Below are positions 1-7,033 of a stretch of 32,575 nucleotides of DNA, piece by piece. Below the pieces are notes generated by a model. It was not told the origin of the DNA and did not search any database. It saw only the letters and a program-made list of their open reading frames with translations. Position numbers and translations under genes: made by a program. Where the stretch lies: assembly GCF_028291725.1 (NCBI RefSeq), contig NZ_JAQGNT010000101.1, positions 1 to 32,575 on the forward strand, read 5' to 3'. This DNA comes from Hydrocarboniphaga sp. GTDB lineage: Bacteria > Pseudomonadota > Gammaproteobacteria > Nevskiales > Nevskiaceae. The stretch's first letter is position 1; every line of letters begins with the position of its first letter.

Positions 1-304
1 CTGTGCGTACTGTGCATGAGGGGCTGGCGGCCAAAAAATGGCCGCTGTTCGGGTCGGACCAACAGTTTGCCCGGTCGCCAGCTTCTTTCATATGATCAAT
101 GGCTTGCGCTTAAGTAAGTGACATTCGAGTCAGAGGCCAGGAACAGAAGAAGATTTCCACTATTAAGTTGTCCCTTTTGCTTTTTTTCTTTTTGTAAACT
201 GTCGAACTCCCAGTCCCAGAATGATTTTTTACTACCAGAAAGCTTGTACCTGGTAGCCGACGCTGCAATAGAGAAAAAATATAAAACGCTGTTCATGGTA
301 TTTC
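1..304. other. AT-rich tail with no confident gene
   Basis: This stretch lies downstream of the RHS/immunity pair and is visibly richer in A and T than most of the window. It holds a 7-bp hairpin at 27-45 (arms GCGGCCA and TGGCCGC, loop AAAAA) with no T-tract after it, so it is not a clear intrinsic terminator. One weak ORF (96-317) is listed separately. Low GC is common in RHS tip and immunity regions because these cassettes are exchanged horizontally; that link is inferred here. Confidence 0.4.
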
Positions 305-317
305 TTAAGTCGGGCAT
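96..317 (-). CDS. Possible small protein, unknown
   Basis: A 73-residue minus-strand reading frame that starts 13 nt before the end of the next ORF upstream. A purine stretch, GGAAAG, sits about 4 nt before the ATG and could act as a ribosome binding site. The product is rich in Ser, Lys, Leu and Phe with no motif I recognise and no clear membrane segment. Its position behind an RHS toxin/immunity pair would suit a remnant of a displaced tip or immunity gene, but nothing in the sequence proves translation. The ORF could equally be chance in AT-rich DNA. Confidence 0.2.
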   Translation of the reverse strand: MPDLRNTMNSVLYFFSIAASATRYKLSGSKKSFWDWEFDSLQKEKKQKGQLNSGNLLLFLASDSNVTYLSASH

Positions 318-580
318 GGACTTTCCATCGTGCAGCTTCGATTCTCGGGCACGTCAGTTGGTTTTGCTGGTGAAGGATTGACTGAGTTGGTATCGTTTAG
401 ATGCTTTAGAACGTCTTCGGCGGCCCGCTGAATAATTCCCAACCAAGAATCTCTGGGTTTCACGATATCTTTGGGTAGGGGGTCCGGTTGGCGAACCTCT
501 GGACGATACTGGGCGGCCTCACCATCTCTCATAGCCTGAAGGCGAGATGCATAACCGAGTCGTAGGTCGTAGCTGAACAT
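305..580 (-). CDS. Possible small hypothetical protein downstream of RHS immunity gene
   Basis: A 91-residue minus-strand frame that begins 42 nt after the lipoprotein gene ends. No good Shine-Dalgarno is seen at the ATG (an AAGG lies about 15 nt upstream). The in-frame stop further up is at 617-619, so no long extension is possible. The product is hydrophilic. Its middle part, about residues 16-65, contains a Pro/Asp-rich stretch followed by an amphipathic-looking segment (SWLGIIQRAAEDVL), which reads more like real protein than the flanking frames. I do not recognise the family. It may be an orphan immunity gene, a truncated remnant, or non-coding. Confidence 0.3.
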   Translation of the reverse strand: MFSYDLRLGYASRLQAMRDGEAAQYRPEVRQPDPLPKDIVKPRDSWLGIIQRAAEDVLKHLNDTNSVNPSPAKPTDVPENRSCTMESPCPT

Positions 581-622
581 TCTAGGAAGTCGAGCCTTGC
601 TCCCTTTGTACGCGCATCACTT

Positions 623-964
623 TTAGCCTGAGGTACGAATACGATATTTAAATAAACCGTGCTGCAAGACAAAAACGTCATGACCTGCGGCTGATCTATA
701 TGCACAGCCATCGTTGGACATAACATACTCTACACATTTTTCTCCCGATACGCGGCCCAGCTCAGAAAGAAAATTTTTATTTTCCGCATCAGTGAGATTA
801 AGTTCAAATCCAAACTGATCTAGCTCTTCCTCGTGCAGCAAAACAACTGAGGTAACTGGAATATTAAGGTTAATATCAGTTCGCTCTCTTAGGTCTTGAA
901 GGGAATTTTTACAGCCGAGAAAAAAGGCCAGAATAAAAAAAAACCCAATTCTAATTTTCTTCAT
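623..964 (-). CDS. Lipoprotein, probable immunity protein of the RHS toxin
   Basis: This 113-aa product starts with a classic lipoprotein signal: MKK, a hydrophobic core, then a lipobox (FFLGC) with the lipidated Cys at residue 18. Lys at +2 rather than Asp predicts, by the E. coli Lol rule, release to the outer membrane, with the ~95-residue body in the periplasm. The body is acidic in its first half and has two further Cys in its second half (EKCVEY and DGCAY) that could form a disulfide. The start codon overlaps the stop of the RHS gene by 4 nt (ATGA), so the two are probably translationally coupled, as expected for toxin/immunity pairs. Known colicin M immunity proteins (Cmi) are also about 115 aa and membrane-anchored with a periplasmic domain. 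I see no obvious sequence identity to Cmi, so the immunity role is inferred from position, size and location. Confidence 0.65.
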   Translation of the reverse strand: MKKIRIGFFFILAFFLGCKNSLQDLRERTDINLNIPVTSVVLLHEEELDQFGFELNLTDAENKNFLSELGRVSGEKCVEYVMSNDGCAYRSAAGHDVFVLQHGLFKYRIRTSG

Positions 965-1545
965 GGGTAAACCACCTGAAAATCCTTCGCTCCGAATATA
1001 TACCCCGTTGCTCCAATGCCAGTCATGACCTGACTTTTAAACGTCGGCCTGGAATGCATATCAAAGTTATATGTGTCGTGGAATCCAGTAGCACTATAGC
1101 TATCATCTATTGATATGGTTGCGGAACCGAATGTATTAGCTAAAGGAGTTCCATAGAATGACTTGAGCAACGAGTATCCGATACCGTTGCTGTTTTTTGC
1201 TGCGGATTCGACATGCCCCTGGTGATTTACTTCCGAGAATTGCTCTTCTGTCAGAACTACCGTACGTCCAGAACCAACTAGGAAATGTTCGTAAAAGGTT
1301 TCGGGCTTCAGATCCGGCAAGACCGCTCCGTCCGTATTGGCAGATTCAGACGCATAAAGGTTGCTGCCGACAGTTGGCCCCGCCCCATTTACGAAATTGT
1401 AACTCCCTTGGGATGATCCTCTGTCAAAACTGTCAGACCCCGATGAAGCCTTGGCGACTAAGCCATATGCAACGCCGCCAAAGCCCGACACGAAGCCGCC
1501 GCTTGGGCAAGTTCCATCCTTGTTTGAGATGAGTGACCCGGTGCA
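961..1545 (-). other. Variable RHS tip (toxin cassette), colicin M-like in its last two thirds
   Basis: This is the part of the RHS gene after the conserved DPTGM boundary, 194 codons. The first ~75 residues are Gly/Ser-rich and look like a linker (CPSGGFVSGFGGVAYG, then Ser-rich). The colicin M-like part spans about 961-1320. In polymorphic toxins the segment after the core motif is exchanged together with the immunity gene, so the unit of exchange here would be about 623-1545. The colicin M assignment rests on motif order and spacing recalled from the family, not on a computed alignment. Confidence 0.55.
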
Positions 1546-4500
1546 CATTCCCGTCGGATCGGTGTACCGATACGGATTATTGTTGGCGTAAGCATACCGA
1601 TTAAACGTAAACGGATTCTGATCCGAGAAGTAGACCGGATCGGTGGACAGGAAGCGGCCAATCAGCGGGTCATAGAATCGTGCCTGAGCGTAAGTCAAGC
1701 CCGACTCGCTGTCGAAGGCATGGCCGGTGTAGCCGACCTTGTCGGTCACGCCGTTGAGCTTGGCGCCGTAAGGATCATAGTGCTCCTGCCAGAGCGTCGC
1801 ACCGCTGGCATTGGTGGCCTTTCGCGGTGATCCCAGCAGGTCCGGATGCAGATACGTCGGGGTAAAGACACCACCGACATTTTTCACCTCGACGACAGTC
1901 TTGCCGTTGAGACTCAGATAGTCGGTCTTTTCAGTGCCCTTCTCGGAGTAGATCATCTGGCCGTCGTGGGTATACAGCGTGTACTCCGTCACGCCGCCTT
2001 TGACCGTCTTGATGCGCTTGCCGTTGCCGTCGTATTGATAGGTAGCGCCGCTGACCGCGGTGACCTGTCCCAACGCATTCAGAGTGAAGGTCCTGATACC
2101 GTCGCTGCTGATCTCACCCCGGCTATTGTAGGAATACGTACGCGACTGTGACCCACTGACGGAGTCGAGCCGGTTGGTCGTGGTATTGATGGTGTAGGTC
2201 AGCGCATTGGTATTGGTGCGCGCCCTGACATTGTTGAGCGTGTCATAGGTGAAGCCGTAGCTGCCCCACACGCCGCTGGCACTGGCCAGACGGTGCAAGC
2301 CGTCGTAGCTCGCCGTCAGGTCATCGGTGTCGTCGACCTGATCGTCGAAGCTGGTCAGATCGCCGGCCGTGGTGTAGCCGTACTGGTATTTCTGAATCGG
2401 GCTGGCGCCGGCGGTGGTGGTCTGTACCCACGGCCGCTTCAACGTGTCGAGCGTCAGGCTATAGGTGAGGCCGTTGCTCAAGCTGTAGCTCTGAGTCTGG
2501 CCGCTCGGATGGTACTTGATGCCGCTGACGTAGCCTTCGATCTGCTGCGGACGGCCCCAGGAGTCGGGTTCGAGAAAGTAATTGTTGGACGGGGTGTACA
2601 GCCGGCCCAGACGCGCAATGCCATCGAGCTTGTATCGCATCTTGAAGACCTTTCCGTCGACCTTCACATTTTCGATTTCGAGCAGATTGCGTTTGTTGTA
2701 GGAATAGTTCCAGGTCGCGACCGGGTTCAAGACGCGGGTTGTATTGTTCTCGTTGTCGTATAGATATGCGATGTCGTCGCTGGTGCCGGGATAGTCGACT
2801 CCCGTTTTCCGGCTGAGGTTGTCGTATGAAAACACCGCGGCATCAGATGGCGCGCTGCTGGTGCCATCCGCATTCATCGTTTGGCAGGTGCTGGCGCTCT
2901 GCCCCCGGGCTTCGAATGCCAAGCGGTTGTCCGCATCGTAGCCCCAGAGCGTGACGCCGCCCTCAGGGTCGGAGCGCCGGCACAGGCGCTGATAGGGGTC
3001 GTAGCTTAGCGTACGAGTGGCGGTCGCCGTGCCACCCGACCAAGCCCCCGATTGCTGGATGGTCGTGATCTTGCCGAACACATCGCGGCCGATCTGCGTC
3101 GTCTGGCCTTCCGGCGCCTCGATGCGGATCGGACTGCCGCCAGGCTCGTCATAGCCGAGATAGCTGATCGTCGTGCCTTGACCATCTCCATCCGTGACCT
3201 TCTTTTTGTTGCCGGCAATACTGTAGTTGGTTTTCTCCAGCGTGACGTTGTCCGCCGTACGGCGTTTGATGAGCCGCTTGAGTGCGTCGTATTCATTGAC
3301 GATACCCGCCGTCTCGGACGAACTCGTCGAGGGGTAGGCGACCAGCGCTTCGAGCCCATTCGAGTTGAACGTCTTGCGAAAGAATAGTTGAGTCCCGGCG
3401 ATATCGTCCTGGTCGTACTCCTGGCGCAGCACCGGTCGCCAAAGCGCATCGTAGTACGTGATCTTGAAGATATCGGCCGTCTGAACCGTCTGCCTCCAGT
3501 GCCCGGCAGGAAGACCGTACTCAGCAGACGAGACCTGCACAAAGCTCTGCGTGAGGTCGTTCCATACGTTCGTATCATCGGTTGGATAGGTGATGCGGCT
3601 GATCCGGCCCATGCTGTCATAGCCGTAGCCTGTCGTGCTGCCTCGGCGATCCGTCACGGAAGTGATCCAGCCGGAATCGTCCACCACCGCCGACTGACTG
3701 ATCGACAGCGGGTATTGGATCAACTGCGGCATGCCGCGCTTCCAGCTGGAGTAGGTGGTGGCATTGCCGGCACGGTCAGCAACCGTATTGAGCGTGCCGT
3801 CGGCGTTGTAGCTGGCCGTCTGCTGCAGCAGGCCGAAGGTATAGGTCTTCTCCGGCAATGCGTTGGTCGCGCCGTAGTCAGTCTGGGATTCAACCAGCCC
3901 GGCGTTGCTGTTGGTGCTCTTCTTTGATTTGCCGAGCACCCATTTGGTCGTGTCGTCGTAATACTCACTAACGTCGGTGCGGCTGTTGCCGACCGAATTG
4001 GAGCGCGTGACGCTGAGCGGGCGAGCGAAACTGTCGAAGCTATTGACCTGCCTGCTGTACGTATCGCCGCTGCGGACAATTTGGGCTGTTGTCTCCGGCA
4101 CCGTGAGCACGGACGAGAACGCATCCTCCCTAAAGGAGTAGCCGTCTACGATCTCTTGCCCCGTATATCCGACACGATAGGCATACGCGGGACTGCTGGG
4201 ACTCGTCGCGAAAGTAGTATTCGTGGTTGTCACGACTGCACCCGACGAATCGAGCACTTCGCTTTTCATCAACTTACCTTCGTCGATGTAAAACTGCGCA
4301 CCATATGTATTGCGGAGCTTGCTTCCATCGGGGCGCGTCACCGTCACCGTCCGGGTATTGCTTGCGGTCTGCCCGTAGTCGGCCGACCAGCTCAGAGTCG
4401 GTAGGCCCGGGCCCGTCAACGTCTTGTTGGTTAGCGCGTAGACATCGAATTGCTTTGCAGGTCCGTAGCGCTCGAACAATTTATCCGTTTGGTTGTACAA

Positions 4501-5661
4501 GCAGATCTTGTCGGCTCCGACTTTTCGGTCCTGGCGCACAGGAGTGAAGGTGAACGTTCCCGTGGCGCCGCTAGGATGCCGCATCGTCCAGCTCTGCGGA
4601 ACCGATGACCACGCCGAAGTAGGCTGGAGATTGCACGGCGTGGCAGCCGCCGGAGTTGCGTTGTACTCAATTCGAAGATCGACGTGATTGATCGTCCAGT
4701 ACGACTGGTCAGGCAAAGTTACCTGCGACAGATACGCTTCAAAATATGTATATGTCCAGGTTCTGCCATTGGCGCTGACGGTCTGAATCTTGTTTCCGGC
4801 GTTATATCCCAGCGAAATGACGCGGCCATCATTTGCCTCAATTGTCTGCAACAAATTACCTTGGTAAGTGTATTGAACCCAGTTACCAAAGCGATCTTCC
4901 ACACGGGTCGCATATATGCGGACCTCCACGCGGGGAAGGCTGGCGCCCTGGACCGATCTCACGGTCGAAAACGTCCGGCTTACCATCCAGTTGAAGGTGT
5001 ACTTGACTCCATCGGCTGTTATCGCTTGGAAGCCTTCTCCAGTCTGTCCGCTGGCCAGCGTGCTCAAGCACGCGATCTGCGTGTGGTCACTGGTTACCCG
5101 GGTATAAGTGACGCCGTCAGTCGGCTGCTTGGAATACGACGGATCGCGTAACAGCAAGTTCTTAGTGCCCAGACCCGGGATCGATATCGAAGTACCGCGC
5201 CACCAGTCGTCTACACTGAATCCACTGACCCCCGAAGGCACAATGCTTCCGGAGCAACGATTGCTCGGCGTCCAGCCCTCACTTGTGGGGAATACGCCGC
5301 TGACATAGGGAAGGTCCAAGTCCCAATCGCCCATCATGAAAGGATTCAAGCTGGTGCCTTCAGGCGACACCGTTGACAAAGTACGCGCAATCTGAACCGG
5401 TAATTCGCTATTACCGGGAATGTCGATATCCACGACGCGGAAGCTGGTTTGGCCGCTGTACCAGTCGGTCGTGTCTCCTAGCAGTCCGTCACCAAGAGCG
5501 CCTATCGAACTTGCCGCATGCACCTTCTTTGCAGTCTCGTCGGCATAGGACAAGGATTCGGCACTAGCGATCTGCGAACACAAAATGAAAAGGATCGAAA
5601 CCACGATGCGCGGCAAGACCTCGACTTGCGCGCGCAAGAAAGACGAAAAACCCAATGTCAT
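961..5661 (-). CDS. Secreted RHS/YD-repeat polymorphic toxin with colicin M-like C-terminal domain
   Basis: A 1566-aa protein. I chose the ATG at 5661 because a signal peptide follows directly (hydrophobic core RIVVSILFILCSQIASA) and GTGGGG lies about 6 nt upstream; an in-frame ATG at 5760 would bury the signal. Many YD repeats follow, of the kind that build the RHS cocoon. The RHS-associated core is at about residues 1325-1372 (RFYDPLIGRFLSTDP ... YRYTDPTGM). After DPTGM comes a 194-residue variable tip. Its last ~120 residues (about 1448-1566) resemble the colicin M activity domain as I remember it: an HFLVGSG segment (H1459), a DTYNFD...HSR segment (D1529, Y1531, H1536, R1538) and a final GAKDFQVVYP, comparable to GKEYQILLPG near the colicin M C terminus. 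Colicin M cleaves lipid II in the periplasm and stops peptidoglycan synthesis. The Asp after the motif Tyr is Asn here, so activity is uncertain. The tip and immunity gene are lower in GC than the core. Confidence 0.85.
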   Translation of the reverse strand: MTLGFSSFLRAQVEVLPRIVVSILFILCSQIASAESLSYADETAKKVHAASSIGALGDGLLGDTTDWYSGQTSFRVVDIDIPGNSELPVQIARTLSTVSPEGTSLNPFMMGDWDLDLPYVSGVFPTSEGWTPSNRCSGSIVPSGVSGFSVDDWWRGTSISIPGLGTKNLLLRDPSYSKQPTDGVTYTRVTSDHTQIACLSTLASGQTGEGFQAITADGVKYTFNWMVSRTFSTVRSVQGASLPRVEVRIYATRVEDRFGNWVQYTYQGNLLQTIEANDGRVISLGYNAGNKIQTVSANGRTWTYTYFEAYLSQVTLPDQSYWTINHVDLRIEYNATPAAATPCNLQPTSAWSSVPQSWTMRHPSGATGTFTFTPVRQDRKVGADKICLYNQTDKLFERYGPAKQFDVYALTNKTLTGPGLPTLSWSADYGQTASNTRTVTVTRPDGSKLRNTYGAQFYIDEGKLMKSEVLDSSGAVVTTTNTTFATSPSSPAYAYRVGYTGQEIVDGYSFREDAFSSVLTVPETTAQIVRSGDTYSRQVNSFDSFARPLSVTRSNSVGNSRTDVSEYYDDTTKWVLGKSKKSTNSNAGLVESQTDYGATNALPEKTYTFGLLQQTASYNADGTLNTVADRAGNATTYSSWKRGMPQLIQYPLSISQSAVVDDSGWITSVTDRRGSTTGYGYDSMGRISRITYPTDDTNVWNDLTQSFVQVSSAEYGLPAGHWRQTVQTADIFKITYYDALWRPVLRQEYDQDDIAGTQLFFRKTFNSNGLEALVAYPSTSSSETAGIVNEYDALKRLIKRRTADNVTLEKTNYSIAGNKKKVTDGDGQGTTISYLGYDEPGGSPIRIEAPEGQTTQIGRDVFGKITTIQQSGAWSGGTATATRTLSYDPYQRLCRRSDPEGGVTLWGYDADNRLAFEARGQSASTCQTMNADGTSSAPSDAAVFSYDNLSRKTGVDYPGTSDDIAYLYDNENNTTRVLNPVATWNYSYNKRNLLEIENVKVDGKVFKMRYKLDGIARLGRLYTPSNNYFLEPDSWGRPQQIEGYVSGIKYHPSGQTQSYSLSNGLTYSLTLDTLKRPWVQTTTAGASPIQKYQYGYTTAGDLTSFDDQVDDTDDLTASYDGLHRLASASGVWGSYGFTYDTLNNVRARTNTNALTYTINTTTNRLDSVSGSQSRTYSYNSRGEISSDGIRTFTLNALGQVTAVSGATYQYDGNGKRIKTVKGGVTEYTLYTHDGQMIYSEKGTEKTDYLSLNGKTVVEVKNVGGVFTPTYLHPDLLGSPRKATNASGATLWQEHYDPYGAKLNGVTDKVGYTGHAFDSESGLTYAQARFYDPLIGRFLSTDPVYFSDQNPFTFNRYAYANNNPYRYTDPTGMCTGSLISNKDGTCPSGGFVSGFGGVAYGLVAKASSGSDSFDRGSSQGSYNFVNGAGPTVGSNLYASESANTDGAVLPDLKPETFYEHFLVGSGRTVVLTEEQFSEVNHQGHVESAAKNSNGIGYSLLKSFYGTPLANTFGSATISIDDSYSATGFHDTYNFDMHSRPTFKSQVMTGIGATGYIFGAKDFQVVYP

Positions 5662-5857
5662 AATTTTCCCCACTTCCCAAAAATAGCGACGCCACAAGGC
5701 CACTAGCAAACGCCGCCAGACCCCCTGGCTTTCGCTAGCCGCCGGATACTGCAACTGCACTATAGCCCCCGCTACCGCAGTTTTCCGCGAACCACCGCAC
5801 AGCCCTCAGAACCACAACCGCCCTACCCTCGCATCAAACACACCGCGAGGTGTCGCC

Positions 5858-5983
5858 GTGAGCGCTACGGGTCTACTACTCAAGGTTTCCGGCTTGCTGG
5901 CCGGATTCGCCGGCTTTAGCACCATGCTCATGGGTTTGATGCATGCCGAACATCGTCAGGCGTCACTACTCTATTCAAATTAA
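5858..5983 (+). CDS. Candidate 41-aa single-span membrane protein
   Basis: A GTG-started frame of 41 codons with a well-placed ribosome binding site (GAGG at 5847-5850, 7 nt before the GTG). The product begins VSATGLLLKVSGLLAGFAGF, continues hydrophobic to about residue 29, and ends in a short polar tail (HAEHRQASLLYSN). That pattern suits one transmembrane helix. Its TAA stop overlaps the stop codon of the minus-strand gene that ends at 5980 (the shared bases are TTAA). A short inverted repeat (ACACC/GGTGT) surrounds the ribosome binding site. I do not recognise a family. Evidence for translation is the start-site context and hydrophobicity only. Confidence 0.4.
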   Translation: MSATGLLLKVSGLLAGFAGFSTMLMGLMHAEHRQASLLYSN

Positions 5984-6834
5984 CCGCCCTTCGGAGCCAC
6001 TACCTTGACCTTGACCTGCCCGACACCGCGGCCGCCGTCGCCGGTGCAGCTGAGCTTGTAGACCTGCACGCCGGTTTCGGTCGGCTTGACGCGCTGTGTG
6101 CCCGAGGTCGCCTTGGTGCCGGACCAGTCGCCCGCCGCCTTGCAGGTATCCGCCGCTGTGGTGTTCCAGATCAGCGTCAGGCTGCGACCGAGCGCGATCT
6201 TCTGCACGTTGCTCTGGATGCTGACGGTCGGCGCCGGCGTGCCGCTGTCAGTTCCGGTGCCTTCGACCTGCAAGGTCAGCGCCGCGGCGCTGCCCGCGGT
6301 CTGCCAGGCGCCGTCGCTGGTGGTCGTGCTCCAGCCGGTGCCGGTAGCCGCGAACACCCAGATCGGATCGACGCCGGCCGGCGAATCCGATTCGGCCACC
6401 ACCCAGTAGTTATGGCCGGCGATCAGCTGCGGCTGCGCAGTCGAGGTGACGAACTGCTGCACCGGCGTCCAGCCCGAAGCCTCGGTGGTGATGGTCCAGG
6501 ACTCGAGCACCGTGCTGGTGCTCGGCAGTGATTCGGTAGCACCCTCGTCGAGCTGATCGGGCCGCAGGCTCAGCGTGACTTCGCCGTGAATCGTGTCGGA
6601 GTTGTTCATCAGGTACAGGCCCAGCCGGGAGAACTGCAGATCCTGCCCTTCCGGCATCGTGAAGCGCGCGCCGACCGACTGGCCGGTATAGACATCCGAG
6701 CCCCAGTAGCCGAAGGCGCCGCCCGGGACGTCGGTCTGGTAGATCACGACGGTGCTGTCGGCCTGCGACGGTACTGCGGCGACCGTCATCATCAGGGCCG
6801 CGAGCCCCGCGGCCCAGCTGCGAATTGCGAACAT
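5980..6834 (-). CDS. Exported protein with C-terminal Ig-like domain
   Basis: A 284-aa product. The ATG at 6834 is preferred over one 42 codons upstream because AGGGAG lies about 9 nt before it and a good signal peptide follows (FAIRSWAAGLAALMMTVAAV, probable cleavage near SQA-DS). The N-terminal ~170 residues describe a compact domain with the feel of the 'choice-of-anchor' surface families (GQSVGARFTMPEG, NYWVVAESD). The C-terminal ~80 residues (TVSIQSNVQKIALGRSLTL onward) match the Ig-like domain common in exported gammaproteobacterial proteins: a GxSxTLxWxTxxAxxC strand, then WSGTKATSGTQ and a YxLxCTGxGG strand; the two Cys probably pair. No catalytic residues are evident. It is divergent from a membrane-anchored winged-helix regulator, which may control it. 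The exact N-terminal family is uncertain. Confidence 0.8.
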   Translation of the reverse strand: MFAIRSWAAGLAALMMTVAAVPSQADSTVVIYQTDVPGGAFGYWGSDVYTGQSVGARFTMPEGQDLQFSRLGLYLMNNSDTIHGEVTLSLRPDQLDEGATESLPSTSTVLESWTITTEASGWTPVQQFVTSTAQPQLIAGHNYWVVAESDSPAGVDPIWVFAATGTGWSTTTSDGAWQTAGSAAALTLQVEGTGTDSGTPAPTVSIQSNVQKIALGRSLTLIWNTTAADTCKAAGDWSGTKATSGTQRVKPTETGVQVYKLSCTGDGGRGVGQVKVKVVAPKGG

Positions 6835-7033
6835 GCTTGAAACTCCCTGGCGAATTACTGATTGAATGCTTCGGATTCCGCCGGCGCCCGCGCTGAGACA
6901 TTTTGAAAGGGCGCTCCGGGTGGATGCCCCGATTGGAGACCAAGCGCGCGCGGCCGACAATGCGGACTGTGCCGGAAGCGCATCATTTTTTTGTCATTTC
7001 GCAGGGAGCCGAACATTTTCAGGCAGTTGCAGG
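6835..7033. promoter_or_regulatory. Divergent promoter region between exported protein and regulator
   Basis: This 199-nt gap separates the two divergent start codons. A T-run followed by GTC (6986-6995) is its only clearly AT-rich block and sits about 45 nt before the regulator start at 7034. That supports 7034 rather than an earlier in-frame ATG at 6866, because the promoter would otherwise lie inside the gene. No -35/-10 pair is convincing by eye. Confidence 0.35.

Noticed and set aside
529-726. A 65-codon minus-strand frame overlapping the lipoprotein gene
   Set aside because: It overlaps the well-supported lipoprotein gene in another frame and has no start signal.
5662-5760. A longer N terminus for the RHS protein
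   Set aside because: The extra 33 residues would place a Trp/Arg-rich stretch before the signal peptide, while the ATG at 5661 has its own ribosome binding site.
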